Shown here: piece by piece, positions 52,489-62,046 of the stretch
Layout: each line of letters begins with the position of its first letter
Position numbering within the stretch: position 1 is the stretch's first letter
Assembly: GCA_041538185.1 (NCBI GenBank)
Contig: JBGORM010000002.1
Location: 310,001 to 374,000, forward strand
Length of the DNA stretch: 64,000 nt
Direction of reading: 5' to 3'
From: Melioribacteraceae bacterium 4301-Me
Lineage (GTDB): Bacteria; Bacteroidota; Ignavibacteria; Ignavibacteriales; Melioribacteraceae
The notes under the pieces: model-generated
What the model was told of the DNA's origin: nothing
Databases searched by the model: none
Seen by the model: the letters and a program-made list of their open reading frames with translations, nothing else
Translations under genes and position numbers: made by a program

Positions 52489-53646
52489 TTAAAAGTAATA
52501 TTCTCCCTCCAGGTAAATTGAGTTTGGATAATACCAGTATTCCGTATTATCTGAACCGTAGATTATTTGTAATCCGAGGTTGAGATAAAAATTTTCCGTT
52601 AGGGGATAATTTCCGCTGCCGCCGATAAAACCACTGCCGTCGTTTAAATTAATATTGTTAGATAAACTAACCGACAATAGCGGGCTTAATTGATAGCTCA
52701 GCATAGTATAAACATAGTTTTGACTTAGATTAATAATTTCGCCTTTTATAAGTCTTGCAAATTCATATTTGAGTTTATCTTTTTTACCTTCACCGTTAAA
52801 ATGATATTCTATCATTCCATAAAGTTTTGGTGTGAACTGCTGATCAGCACCAAGTATAAATTTTACGAAATTATTGCTGAAATCATTTTTATCTATTGAA
52901 ATTATTCCCTCACCACGGAAGCCAGCTTTGCCGAGATTGCCTGCAAAATCCATCCCTGCAACAATTCTTTGGTCAAAATAGCCACCCATTACTGAAACAT
53001 CGTATTCGTCAAAATTTGTTCTGAAGCGGAACGCATAATTACTTTTGTTTAATTTTTCCTGTGGATTGAATACTATATTCAAATCGGTAAAATTCCCAAA
53101 AGCATATTTTAATGAAACTACATCGGCACCGTCTTTTTCCAATTTATAATATGCTGCAGGGTTTATGGGATTGAAGAGGTCAGTGGGATTCCAGATTCTC
53201 CCGGTTCCCCAGGCAATTCTTTGACGTCCTATTTCAATATTCCCGTTTTCAAATTCTTGCCGGAAAGAAAGCCTATCTACAAAATGTACGACTGAATAGT
53301 TCTTTTCGTCGACGGGGTTCCATGTTAAATCACATAACTGCCTGTTGGTTTTATTGCTTGGAACAATCAAAAAATTTCCTATTGAGTTAAAATATAAACC
53401 AGCAATTTCATATTCTGCATTTATCCGGGCACTAGACCACAAATGTAAAGTTGGTCGTAATCTGATTCGTGTTAAATCAAGAATCATGTTTTTTTTGAAA
53501 CTAAAAAGGTTAGATAACTTTTCGTTTGAAAGCTGGTAGATTGGCATATTTACAACATAACCAGAAAAAGAGAAATCGTACTGAGCATTGGATAAACTTG
53601 GGAATAAAAGCAGTGAAATTAAAATCACTTGAAATTTTTTCGGCAT
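52489..53646 (-). CDS. Outer-membrane beta-barrel of the TetR-controlled transport operon
   Basis: A 385-residue exported protein with a signal peptide (residues 1-21, SLSNAQ) and beta-barrel strand pattern to a C-terminal aromatic (EGEYYF). The segment IEIGRQRIAWGTGRIWNPTD resembles DUF1302-type outer-membrane proteins, which elsewhere sit with LolA-like proteins and transporters. It is the last gene of the operon. Its ATG overlaps the ATPase stop by one base. It probably provides the outer-membrane step for the substrate moved by the ABC transporter and the LolA-like carrier. Confidence 0.8.
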   Translation of the reverse strand: MPKKFQVILISLLLFPSLSNAQYDFSFSGYVVNMPIYQLSNEKLSNLFSFKKNMILDLTRIRLRPTLHLWSSARINAEYEIAGLYFNSIGNFLIVPSNKTNRQLCDLTWNPVDEKNYSVVHFVDRLSFRQEFENGNIEIGRQRIAWGTGRIWNPTDLFNPINPAAYYKLEKDGADVVSLKYAFGNFTDLNIVFNPQEKLNKSNYAFRFRTNFDEYDVSVMGGYFDQRIVAGMDFAGNLGKAGFRGEGIISIDKNDFSNNFVKFILGADQQFTPKLYGMIEYHFNGEGKKDKLKYEFARLIKGEIINLSQNYVYTMLSYQLSPLLSVSLSNNINLNDGSGFIGGSGNYPLTENFYLNLGLQIIYGSDNTEYWYYPNSIYLEGEYYF

Positions 53647-54320
53647 TACGACTCCACGATAATACCATCTTTCAAAATAATCAATCGTTTTGCCCTGTCC
53701 ATAACTTGTTTATCGTGAGACGAAAAGATAAATGTTATTTGTTTTTCTTCGTTCATTTTTTGCATAAGATCCAGCAGGTTGCCACCAGTTTTAGAATCAA
53801 GATTTGCAGTAGGCTCATCAGCCAAAACAACTGAAGGATTGTTAATAATTGCGCGTGCAACTGCAACTCTTTGCTGCTGCCCGCCGCTCATTTCATTAGG
53901 ACGTTTGTTGGCAAGTTCTGCTATTCCAAGTTCTTCCATCAATACGAGTGCTTTCGATTGTCTTTCTTTTTCTGGTATTCCTAAAAGCATCATACTGAAT
54001 TCAATATTTTCTAAAGCTGTTAAAACTGGAATTAGATTATATGCTTGAAAAACAAATCCAAGCTTTCTAAGTCGTAGCTCAGATAATTCTTTTTTTGATT
54101 TTTGTAAAATGTCACTCCCTTCAAAATAAATAGTGCCTTTTGTGGGCTTATCTAAAGTTCCAATTAAATTAAGCAAAGTTGTTTTGCCTGAACCCGAAGG
54201 ACCGGCAATAACCAAATATTCGCCTTTCTCAACAGTTAAATTAATTCCTTTTAATGCATGAACAGGAACACCGTTGTCTTCATAAATCTTTTCTAAATTT
54301 TCTGTTCGAATTATTTCCAT
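53646..54320 (-). CDS. LolD/MacB-type ABC transporter ATP-binding protein
   Basis: A 224-residue ABC ATPase. The Walker A motif is GPSGSGKTTL (residues 40-49), the signature is MSGGQQQRVA and the Walker B is VVLADEPTANLDS. The NLIPVLTALENIEF segment after the Q-loop is typical of the LolD/FtsE/MacB branch, which powers FtsX-like permeases in extracting substrates from the membrane rather than importing them. It follows the second permease by 17 bases and overlaps the barrel gene. Lipoprotein release is the classical role, but this operon may serve another hydrophobic substrate. Confidence 0.93.
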   Translation of the reverse strand: MEIIRTENLEKIYEDNGVPVHALKGINLTVEKGEYLVIAGPSGSGKTTLLNLIGTLDKPTKGTIYFEGSDILQKSKKELSELRLRKLGFVFQAYNLIPVLTALENIEFSMMLLGIPEKERQSKALVLMEELGIAELANKRPNEMSGGQQQRVAVARAIINNPSVVLADEPTANLDSKTGGNLLDLMQKMNEEKQITFIFSSHDKQVMDRAKRLIILKDGIIVES

Positions 54321-54337
54321 TTTACTGCTCTAATTTA

Positions 54338-55552
54338 TTATACATAACGCAGTGCATAAACCGGTTGTAATTTAATAGCTTTAATTGCGGGGTAAAGTGC
54401 ACCGATAACCGCAACAATTGGAATCGTTAAAAATGTAATGAAAGTATTTTCAAATGATATTACCGGATAAATGATTGAACCCAGTCCGAAGGAATCTAAA
54501 CTTTGTGCAAATATGCTCAAGTTCAAACCGGAATTCATCATCAGCAGTTGAATCAATAGTCCGAGAGCTGTACCGACAACCGTACCAATCACTCCCAAAA
54601 TAAACGCTTCGGCAATTATCATAGAAAAGAGCTTTCCGTTTTTCATTCCAATCGACATTAAAACTCCGAATTCTCTTATCCTTTCGAAAACTGCCATCAA
54701 CATTGTGTTGATTATTCCAAAAATGAGAGCAAGGCTGACAATTAGCGTAACAATAAAGGACGATTGTTTGTACAAATCAAGCTGAATTACTAAAAGAGGT
54801 AGAATCTCATTGTAAGGCAGCACTTCATATTTCGGACCTAATTGTTTTGCAAGAGCAGAAGCAACTTTAGGTGCATTTTTGTAGTTATCCGTAATCATTG
54901 CGAATTCGTGTATCTTATCTCCAATGCCAAGCAATTGTTGAGCGCTTTGGAGCGGGATATAAATGTTAGTTTTATCGAAATCTGAACTGAAAGTTTTAAA
55001 TAGCCCAACAATCCTATAGAGATCCGAACCCACGTTTCCTTGAAGTGTGTTGGACATAATGACAATTTTATCGCCGAGTCCAACTTCCAATTTTTCAGCC
55101 AACTTTTCTCCAATTACTATTTCATGCATTCCCCCTGTAAAATACTTGCCTTCTTTAACAGATGATTTTATTATCGATACCTTAGCTTCTTCATCTGGAA
55201 TTATACCGTTGATGTAAATTCCAGATGAATTTACTGCGCTGCTTATCAATCCGAAAGTAATAACTCTTTTGCTGTATGATTTTATAAGCGGGTCATTTTT
55301 AATGGTTTCTTCCGCTTTGTGATAATCGGGAATAAAATTCTGTACAACCTTGTTATCTTTAAAACCTTTTTTGTGAATTTGAATATATGATACGCTTGTG
55401 CTTATTTGGTTGAACAGCATTTGATACAGCATTCCGTTTGTTAAACTATCTAGCGTGATAATAGCAATTACGCCCACAACAACTGAAAGTTGAATGATCA
55501 ACGATCTTCTTTTATTTCTCCAAAGATTTCGCCAAGCCAATTTGAATAACAT
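54338..55552 (-). CDS. FtsX/LolC-type ABC transporter permease, second copy
   Basis: A 404-residue permease with one N-terminal helix, a large periplasmic domain (about 45-260) and three C-terminal helices: the FtsX/MacB topology. The N-terminal LAWRNLWRNKRRS word is shared with the upstream permease, so they are tandem paralogues likely to form a heterodimer. IFGIINTMLMAVFERIREFG and LYPAIKAIKLQPVYALRY are family hallmarks. It lies 11 bases after the first permease gene and 17 before the ATPase gene. Confidence 0.92.
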   Translation of the reverse strand: MLFKLAWRNLWRNKRRSLIIQLSVVVGVIAIITLDSLTNGMLYQMLFNQISTSVSYIQIHKKGFKDNKVVQNFIPDYHKAEETIKNDPLIKSYSKRVITFGLISSAVNSSGIYINGIIPDEEAKVSIIKSSVKEGKYFTGGMHEIVIGEKLAEKLEVGLGDKIVIMSNTLQGNVGSDLYRIVGLFKTFSSDFDKTNIYIPLQSAQQLLGIGDKIHEFAMITDNYKNAPKVASALAKQLGPKYEVLPYNEILPLLVIQLDLYKQSSFIVTLIVSLALIFGIINTMLMAVFERIREFGVLMSIGMKNGKLFSMIIAEAFILGVIGTVVGTALGLLIQLLMMNSGLNLSIFAQSLDSFGLGSIIYPVISFENTFITFLTIPIVAVIGALYPAIKAIKLQPVYALRYV

Positions 55553-55563
55553 ATGAATCTCGA

Positions 55564-56793
55564 TTAAGTGTACCTAATTCCTTTTAAAGGTTCCAATTTA
55601 AAAACTTTATACAGTGGATAAACACAGGAAATTAGTGAAGCTGCAAGAATCGTTAACGTTGTATTAAAAAACATTGAAGGCAGCAATGATGATTCTATTC
55701 TCGGCAAAAAACCGTATTCCTGGTAAATCATGGCAATATCGCCGCCGAATTCTATTGGATGATGGATGAAGTAAGAATTTATTCCGTACCCTATTATATT
55801 GCCGAACAGCAGTCCGATTATAGTTATAAAGAATGTTTCAATTAAGACCAAATGTACAAGCTTTATTTGAGGCATTCCTATCGCAAGAGTAATTCCAAAT
55901 TCCTTAAACCTTTCTGTAACAGACATGAGAACGGTGTTGAGTATTCCGAAGGCAACAATGATAACAAGAATAGCCAAATAAAGAATACCACTCACGTTAT
56001 CAAACTCTATTGATTGTTTAAAGTCCGGCATTAGTTCATCCCATGTAAGCACTGTCAAGCCGGTGCCGGCAAGTGATTGTTTTATTTGTTCTTTCGCGTG
56101 TTCCAAATCCTCGAGATTATACAGCGCTATAGCTATTGCATGAACACGTCCGTACATCGCTAATAACTCATCGGCTTTTTTAATACCCATAAAAACGCCC
56201 ATGGCGTCAAATTCTTGTGAACCGGTTTTTAATGTCCCTACAATTTTGAATTTCAGATTGCCGAGCGAGCCGTCCGCTCCTTGCGAAAGGATTACCACTT
56301 CGTCGCCAATGTTAGCTTTTAAATTTTCGAGTAATTTATAGCCTATAACAATATTGTTCGACGTATCGCTGTTAAAGAATCTGCCATCCTTTAGTCTGTT
56401 CATTAATGTTATAACATTTTTTTCCACTTTAGGATTAATACCGAAAACCGCTGCACCGAAAGAATTATCTTTGAAGCTTATTAGTCCGTCTGCGTAAATT
56501 CTAGGCGCATATCCTTTAACAAATCTTAAAGTAGATAATTTTTTTTCGATTTCTTTTACATTGCCGAAAGCTTTGTTCAACGAGGGATTATTGTGATACC
56601 CTTTTTTTTGGATTTGTAAATAGCCTGAGAAAAGTTGAACGGCATATTTAATATTTATTGCGTATGTACCATGCTGCATACCGCGCATAGCGATAGAAGC
56701 AAAAGTTGCAAAACAAATCGCAGCGAGGGTTAACATCGATCTTCGTTTGTTTCGCCATACGTTCCGCCAGGCAAGCTTGAATATTAGCTTCAA
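55564..56793 (-). CDS. FtsX/LolC-type ABC transporter permease, first copy
   Basis: A 409-residue permease of the same topology as the next gene, starting LAWRNVWRNKRRSM after a TTG initiator. It has a periplasmic domain at about 45-265, and FGILNTVLMSVTERFKEFG and LEPLKGIRYT near the end. The TTG start immediately follows the TAA of the LolA-like gene; the GAGG ribosome binding site is inside the last codons of that gene, which predicts translational coupling. It probably pairs with the second permease. Confidence 0.92.
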   Translation of the reverse strand: MKLIFKLAWRNVWRNKRRSMLTLAAICFATFASIAMRGMQHGTYAINIKYAVQLFSGYLQIQKKGYHNNPSLNKAFGNVKEIEKKLSTLRFVKGYAPRIYADGLISFKDNSFGAAVFGINPKVEKNVITLMNRLKDGRFFNSDTSNNIVIGYKLLENLKANIGDEVVILSQGADGSLGNLKFKIVGTLKTGSQEFDAMGVFMGIKKADELLAMYGRVHAIAIALYNLEDLEHAKEQIKQSLAGTGLTVLTWDELMPDFKQSIEFDNVSGILYLAILVIIVAFGILNTVLMSVTERFKEFGITLAIGMPQIKLVHLVLIETFFITIIGLLFGNIIGYGINSYFIHHPIEFGGDIAMIYQEYGFLPRIESSLLPSMFFNTTLTILAASLISCVYPLYKVFKLEPLKGIRYT

Positions 56794-57534
56794 TTAATTT
56801 CCTCGCTCAAGTTCTTGGAAAGAAAATATTTTATCGGGAATATTTATATCGAGTTCCATCTCCAAAATTTTTACTGTAGTTGAGTGACCCTCCTTGGTTT
56901 TGCTGTACATCGTCCAAACAGAAGGCATTGTTCGTGAACCGAATTTTTTTACATCGGAATAAACAATGTAGCGGATTAAATTTCCTTTTTCATCAAAGTA
57001 TTGAACAATTGAAGGCATGTAATCTTTTTGCCGAATCCAGTAATAAAGTTTTCCCCAAACTACCGGTGCATTTGGTTTGGGAACCAGTTCAATCTTCCAG
57101 CATTTTTTGCCACCAATGGGTTCTTCGCCAATTAAATTTTTATTGTAATCTTTTGATAGGTTGGACTCGCGAACCAAGTCGTCATTCGTAAAATCTGAAC
57201 CATTCCATGATTGCAACATCATCGATGGTGGAATCTTAATAGTTGTTTCGGTATTCTTGAGGTAATTCCAAATTTCATTTTTAATTTTTAGTGTCTTGTT
57301 TCCGGCTTCACGTTTAGGAGATTTAATAACAATCAATGCCTTTTCATTTCCAACCCACCAACTTTCCATTTTTAAGGTTCGTTCAAAGTCGGGAGTCTTG
57401 ATAATCATCTCCATTATTCCATGTGCTGTTTTTCCTTTTAAAATTTCCTCAGCTTTGCTTACAATTTTCTCCGCAGTTTGCCCCTTTATAATATTGACGG
57501 CTAATAAAAATAATATAATAAGTGAAAATCTCAT
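56794..57534 (-). CDS. LolA-like periplasmic outer-membrane-sorting protein
   Basis: A 246-residue exported protein with a signal peptide (ending NIIKGQ). The fold segments MESWWVGNEKALIVIKSP, NYLKNTETTIKIPPSMM and SDFTNDDLV are characteristic of the outer-membrane lipoprotein-sorting family (COG2834), a half-barrel that shields hydrophobic ligands. It is the first gene of the operon, which supplies the two permeases, ATPase and barrel. It would ferry the extracted substrate across the periplasm. A TetR-type operator overlaps its promoter. Confidence 0.87.
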   Translation of the reverse strand: MRFSLIILFLLAVNIIKGQTAEKIVSKAEEILKGKTAHGIMEMIIKTPDFERTLKMESWWVGNEKALIVIKSPKREAGNKTLKIKNEIWNYLKNTETTIKIPPSMMLQSWNGSDFTNDDLVRESNLSKDYNKNLIGEEPIGGKKCWKIELVPKPNAPVVWGKLYYWIRQKDYMPSIVQYFDEKGNLIRYIVYSDVKKFGSRTMPSVWTMYSKTKEGHSTTVKILEMELDINIPDKIFSFQELERGN

Positions 57535-57547
57535 CGAATACCTTTAA

Positions 57548-57567
57548 TTGACTAAACGGTCAGTCAA
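57548..57567. promoter_or_regulatory. TetR-type operator
   Basis: An imperfect palindrome TTGACT-N8-AGTCAA in which 16 of 20 bases are symmetric, containing ACGGTCAGTC. It lies directly after the -10 box of the LolA-like operon, over the expected transcription start, and between that operon and the divergent TetR gene. Repression of the operon by the TetR protein is the natural reading. Confidence 0.75.
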
Positions 57568-57596
57568 AACATATAAATTTTTTTAATTGTTGTCAA
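57568..57596 (-). promoter_or_regulatory. Sigma70-type promoter of the LolA/ABC/barrel operon
   Basis: On the minus strand a perfect TTGACA (57591-57596) and TATGTT (57568-57573, four of six matches) are spaced by 17 bases, with the operator palindrome immediately downstream. It is about 35 bases from the start codon. Confidence 0.7.
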
Positions 57597-57650
57597 GCAA
57601 AGGGTTTTATGAGAAAATTGATTGAATTTTAGGCTTTTTTAGAATATATT

Positions 57651-58283
57651 ATGACTGAACATTTATTCAACGTAAAGATGCCAAGAACAAAAGAACAAAA
57701 TAAAGAAATACGAGAGAAGACAAAAAAAATTATTCTTGATTCGGCGTTAAAGCTATTTGTAGAGAAAGGGTTTCAGTCGACATCAATGAGCGATATTGCT
57801 AAAGAAGCCGGCGTGTCGAAAGGTTTAGCGTACAATTATTTTGACAGTAAGCAACACATAGTGGAAGCAATTTTAAAATATCTAATGGAGCTGGTTTACC
57901 AGGCTTATGTTCCAGTATATGAGGAGAAAGACCCTTATATAAAGTTGGAAAAAATGATAGATATTACTTTCGACTGGATAAGGCAGAATTTTGATTTTTG
58001 GAAGATGCTTTTTACTTTTTGGCTTCAACCCGAAATTATTGAAACATCAGCGCAATTTATGAAAGATTTTATTAAGGAGATGTTTGGATTAATAGAAAAT
58101 ATTTTTAAGGAAATAGGCGTAAAAAATTATGTCGCAGAAGCTAGAATAATTGGTGCAATATTCGATGGTGTAGGAGTGGATTATTTACTTGATACTGAAA
58201 ATTATCCTTTAGATGAGGTGGCTAAGCTTTTGAAAGCCAGATACAGTAAAGAGGCAATAAATTTATTAAAAGAAAATTATTAA
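57651..58283 (+). CDS. TetR/AcrR-family transcriptional regulator
   Basis: A 210-residue regulator with an N-terminal helix-turn-helix (SMSDIAKEAGVSKGLAYNYF at about residues 46-65) and a variable helical ligand-binding domain. It is divergent from the LolA/ABC/barrel operon, with the palindromic operator and promoter in the 116-base gap between them, so it most likely represses that operon and perhaps itself. The inducer is unknown. The start is ATG 57651 or the in-frame ATG 57678 (MPRTKEQNK), which resembles the usual N-terminus of the family; neither has a strong ribosome binding site. Confidence 0.92.
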   Translation: MTEHLFNVKMPRTKEQNKEIREKTKKIILDSALKLFVEKGFQSTSMSDIAKEAGVSKGLAYNYFDSKQHIVEAILKYLMELVYQAYVPVYEEKDPYIKLEKMIDITFDWIRQNFDFWKMLFTFWLQPEIIETSAQFMKDFIKEMFGLIENIFKEIGVKNYVAEARIIGAIFDGVGVDYLLDTENYPLDEVAKLLKARYSKEAINLLKENY

Positions 58284-58298
58284 TGCAGTAAGAATCTC

Positions 58299-58721
58299 TC
58301 AATTCATTTCAGTAAGAATGTATTTATTCCCTAACTTAATGAAATCTAGTTCGGTCTTAAGCTGCTGTTGACCACTTATGAAATTTACCCCGACTGAATA
58401 AACCGTAACATTGTTGATTTTCTTAGTTGTTATCGAGGTAACTTTGTATTTGTCACTAATTTCGTTCAGCGCAGCAATTTTTTTACAAATTCTTTTTACC
58501 TGATTGAGTTCTTCTTTGTCGCTAGATTTGTATGTGTCTGTCCAGTATCTGCTGCTGTCACTACCAGAATAAGCTATAAACTCCGCTGCCTTTTCATAGT
58601 TTTTTGTAATGCTGAGAGTGAAGATTGTATTGAGTGAATTTTTTATTAGGTTTTCATCTTGTGCTTCAATTACACTTGATGTGATAATAATGGTAAATAT
58701 AATAATGGGTAGCTTTTTCAT
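58299..58721 (-). CDS. Small exported protein of unknown function
   Basis: A 140-residue protein with a signal peptide (MKKLPIIIFTIIITSSVIEAQ). The mature part alternates helix and strand (TLSITKNYEKAAEFI, VTVYSVGVNFI) and could have an NTF2-like fold, but no family was recognised. The start was moved from TTG 58730 to ATG 58721. It is convergent with the TetR gene, with 15 bases between stops, and lies 67 bases after the AMP nucleosidase gene on the same strand. Confidence 0.6.
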   Translation of the reverse strand: MKKLPIIIFTIIITSSVIEAQDENLIKNSLNTIFTLSITKNYEKAAEFIAYSGSDSSRYWTDTYKSSDKEELNQVKRICKKIAALNEISDKYKVTSITTKKINNVTVYSVGVNFISGQQQLKTELDFIKLGNKYILTEMN

Positions 58722-58788
58722 ATATATCAATATTTTTTCTTATGCAACATTAAGTAAAATAAAATTGGATTCAAACAGTGAATTCCTT

Positions 58789-59562
58789 TTAGTATTTAAA
58801 GTGTTTTATTTTTTCACCTTTACTTTCAATTTCGGACATAGCTTCAATTCCAATTTGCAAGTGCAAATCAGTAAAGTGAGTTGTTACGTACCTATCCGAT
58901 TCTTCAGTTTTAATTCCTTCAGGGACCATTGGTAAATCTGAGACTAACAGTAATGCGCCTCTAGCAATTTGATTAGCATATCCAACGATAAAAATAGTGG
59001 CGGTCTCCATGTCAATACCGATTGCGCCGATTTTTTTCAGATAGTCTTTGAATTCATTATCCCATTCCCAAACTCTTCTATTGGTAGTGTATACTACTCC
59101 TGTTCTATAGTCTAAGTTGTGAGCTACAATTTTATCAGAAACAAACTTATGGAGTTTAAAGGAAGGAAGAGCAGGAACTTCTGGTGGTAAATAATCGTTA
59201 CCTGTTCCTTCCCCTCTTATAGCAGCGTTTGGCAGAATGAAATGTCCAATTTCTGTAGAGGTCTTCAAGCCCCCGCATTTACCCAAAAATAAAACTCCTT
59301 TTGGTTGACGAGCAATTAAAAGATCCATTATTGTGGCAGCGTTAGCAGAGCCAATTCCAAAGTTTATGATACTTAAACCATTATTGTTAGTTGCAGCCTG
59401 CATCGGTCTGCCAATGCCTTTTATCTCACAATTAAATCTTTCGGCAAACTTAGTGATATAATAACTAAAGTTTGTTAAAAGTAAATAATCGCCGAACTCG
59501 TCAATTTGAGTACCTGTGTACCTAGGGAGCCAATTTTTTGCAATATCAAGTTTAGTTTTCAT
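58789..59562 (-). CDS. amn: AMP nucleosidase (short Bacteroidota-type)
   Basis: A 257-residue nucleoside phosphorylase-fold protein expected to hydrolyse AMP to adenine and ribose-5-phosphate. Family segments are LSIINFGIGSANAATIMDLL, GVLFLGKCGGLK, AIRGEGTGNDY and AIGIDMETATIF; the last carries the purine-binding Met-Glu pair. The protein lacks the N-terminal regulatory domain of the E. coli enzyme, as in Bacteroidota homologues. Other phosphorylase functions are possible but less likely. A lone gene with its own upstream spacer. Confidence 0.88.
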   Translation of the reverse strand: MKTKLDIAKNWLPRYTGTQIDEFGDYLLLTNFSYYITKFAERFNCEIKGIGRPMQAATNNNGLSIINFGIGSANAATIMDLLIARQPKGVLFLGKCGGLKTSTEIGHFILPNAAIRGEGTGNDYLPPEVPALPSFKLHKFVSDKIVAHNLDYRTGVVYTTNRRVWEWDNEFKDYLKKIGAIGIDMETATIFIVGYANQIARGALLLVSDLPMVPEGIKTEESDRYVTTHFTDLHLQIGIEAMSEIESKGEKIKHFKY

Positions 59563-59784
59563 AGCACTTAAGAGTAGTTAACGAAATTCGATAATTATAA
59601 AAGATAAATTTGAACATTATTGCTGTTAAAAAAATCTATTATTATGGTTTTGATTCTTTTCAAAAAAATAGTTATTTATTATTTGTAATTTACAGATGAA
59701 AAAAATCATTCATTTTTTAAAAAATATATTAAACAAAAATACAATTTTAATTAAGCTTTCGGCAACAAACTTTAAGTAGAAGAA

Positions 59785-62034
59785 TTGGTAAAAAAAGTTA
59801 CATCCGAGACAAAGGAAAATTTTCGCTCTACGTTGGAAATTAAGAAAAAAGAATTTCTCCAAGAAGAAACTCGACGCCAGCTTTTAGCTCCGTTCCAAAG
59901 TTTAGCCAAGTTTACAGCTATTGCTGGTATTATTGCTCTTATTTTTGAAGTTAGATACTTTAAAGAATTTTCATACATTGTCTATATCTCGAGAGTCTCT
60001 TCAATTTTTATCGCTTTTATTCTGCTGGTAATATCTTATACAACAAAGGGGAAAAGACACCCTATTATATTAGTGCACTCGTTGCTGTTAACAATAATTA
60101 TAACATTTGGTGTGATAATTTTTCTTTACCCGAACACATTAGTATTTAATTCGCAGATTATTGGACTGATTATTTTTACAGCTGCACTATTTTTGAGCTG
60201 GGATGTAAAACATCAGATAATTGTTGCCGTATATTATAACCTTGTTTTTGCATGCTCCATTATTCTTAACAGCAAAAATGTTTACATTCTTCCTAACATG
60301 GCTGAATCAGTTATGCTGGTTTTGGTGATAAGTGTAATGGCAATAGTTGCAAGTTATATCAATTACAAATTAAGAGAAGAAGCAATTACAAAGAGTTTTG
60401 AAATAGCGGTTTCAGAGAAAAAATATAGAAATATTTTTGAAAACTCTGCCGAAGGAATTTTTCAAGTCACACCAAATGGAAAAGTAAAAACTGCTAATCC
60501 TGCTTTTATTAAGATGCTTGGTTACACGAATGAAGATGAGTTGAAGAAAATAAACTTCAAAGATGGCATATTTAGAAAAGAATCTGAGTGGGAGTTTTTT
60601 TCAAAGCTTTTAGAAAAGCAGGGTAAAATTAGAAACTTTAGAGTTAATTTTAAGAAGAAGGACGGTGTTGAAATTGTAGTAAGAATTAATGCCAGGGTAA
60701 ATGATGATGAAGAAGATAAACCTATTTTTTATGAAGGCAGCGTTCAGGATATTACCCAACAGGTTATTGCAGAGAATGAAAAACAAAAAGCATTGGAAGC
60801 GCTTCGTCAAGAAAAATTGAAATCTGATATAGCAGCAAGAAGAGCACAGCAAGAGAGTAATTTCAAAACTAAATTTCTTGCTAATATGAGTCACGAAGTA
60901 AGAACACCAATGAACTCGGTAATGGGCTTTCTCACTTTAATTGAAAATGACCTTTTTGAAAATAAGGAGGAGCTGAAGAATTTTGCTCGAGATGCAAAAA
61001 TTGCTGCAGAATCCCTTCTTGATATAATTAATAATATTCTCGATCTATCTAAAATTGAAGCTGGTAAAATGGAGCTTGATGAGGACGAATTTAATTTCCA
61101 AAACGAAGTTCATAAAGCAGTTTCAATGATTTCTCAGAAATCAAAAACAAAGGGACTTTTACTGGAAGAGAAAATAGACCCTAACATTCCGGAGAAACTT
61201 ATTGGAGATGCTACAAGATTTAGGCAAGTTCTTATTAATTTGCTTAGTAACGCTGTCAAATTTACCGATGAAGGCAAAGTTGAAATTCAAGCAGAAGTTG
61301 TGCATAAAGAAAATGGAATATTATTGCTTGGAGTTTCTGTATCGGATACTGGTCATGGCATCCCTTCTGATAAAATACCCTTACTTTTTGAACCTTACAC
61401 TCAAATAAAAAATAAAAAATCATATAAAGAGGGAACTGGGCTGGGTTTAGTAATATGCAAAGAATTTGTAAAGCTTATGGGAGGAGAAATCACCGTTGAA
61501 AGTAAACTTGGCATAGGCACAAAGTTTTATTTTACAGTAAAAATGAAAATACCAGGTGAATATGAAGACAGTTTTGAAAAACTTGAAGAGATAATAGAAG
61601 AGGACACAGAGGAAAAATTAAATAAAGAAATAAGTAAAGTATTAGAAAATGACTCAACGAAAAAACGTTTATTACTTGTAGAGGATAACCCAATTAGTCA
61701 AAACCTTGAGCTTAAAATTTTACGTGAGGTTGGATATGATGTAGAAGCAGTTACTACTGGTAAGGAAGCAATTGAGGCAGTACAAAGCGGAATGTTCGAC
61801 TTAGTACTTATGGATGTAGAGATGACAGACATGGATGGTATAACAGCAACTAAAAAAATCAGGTCACTTAACAGTAAACACTCGAAAATTCCTATAATCG
61901 CTGTTACAGCTCATTCGAGTATGAAAGACAGAGAAAAATGCTTAGCAGCAGGCATGGATGATTACATTGCCAAACCTATTAACATCCACTTCTTAAAAAT
62001 TACAATTGACCAATGGCTGAATTCAAGAAGATGA
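59785..62034 (+). CDS. Membrane hybrid sensor histidine kinase with C-terminal receiver
   Basis: A 749-residue kinase. About six membrane helices span residues 38-200 without a large extracytoplasmic domain, suggesting sensing in the membrane. A PAS domain (about 212-330) leads to HisKA with its His near 368 in MSHEVRTPMNS. HATPase (about 470-590) has LLSNAVKFTDEG, SDTGHGIP and GTGLGLVI. The receiver (about 630-745) has VEDNP and Asp near 677 in LMDVEMTDMDG. Initiation is at a TTG with AGAAGAA upstream. No partner gene lies alongside. Signal unknown. Confidence 0.92.
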   Translation: MVKKVTSETKENFRSTLEIKKKEFLQEETRRQLLAPFQSLAKFTAIAGIIALIFEVRYFKEFSYIVYISRVSSIFIAFILLVISYTTKGKRHPIILVHSLLLTIIITFGVIIFLYPNTLVFNSQIIGLIIFTAALFLSWDVKHQIIVAVYYNLVFACSIILNSKNVYILPNMAESVMLVLVISVMAIVASYINYKLREEAITKSFEIAVSEKKYRNIFENSAEGIFQVTPNGKVKTANPAFIKMLGYTNEDELKKINFKDGIFRKESEWEFFSKLLEKQGKIRNFRVNFKKKDGVEIVVRINARVNDDEEDKPIFYEGSVQDITQQVIAENEKQKALEALRQEKLKSDIAARRAQQESNFKTKFLANMSHEVRTPMNSVMGFLTLIENDLFENKEELKNFARDAKIAAESLLDIINNILDLSKIEAGKMELDEDEFNFQNEVHKAVSMISQKSKTKGLLLEEKIDPNIPEKLIGDATRFRQVLINLLSNAVKFTDEGKVEIQAEVVHKENGILLLGVSVSDTGHGIPSDKIPLLFEPYTQIKNKKSYKEGTGLGLVICKEFVKLMGGEITVESKLGIGTKFYFTVKMKIPGEYEDSFEKLEEIIEEDTEEKLNKEISKVLENDSTKKRLLLVEDNPISQNLELKILREVGYDVEAVTTGKEAIEAVQSGMFDLVLMDVEMTDMDGITATKKIRSLNSKHSKIPIIAVTAHSSMKDREKCLAAGMDDYIAKPINIHFLKITIDQWLNSRR

Positions 62035-62046
62035 TGAAAATAAGTA

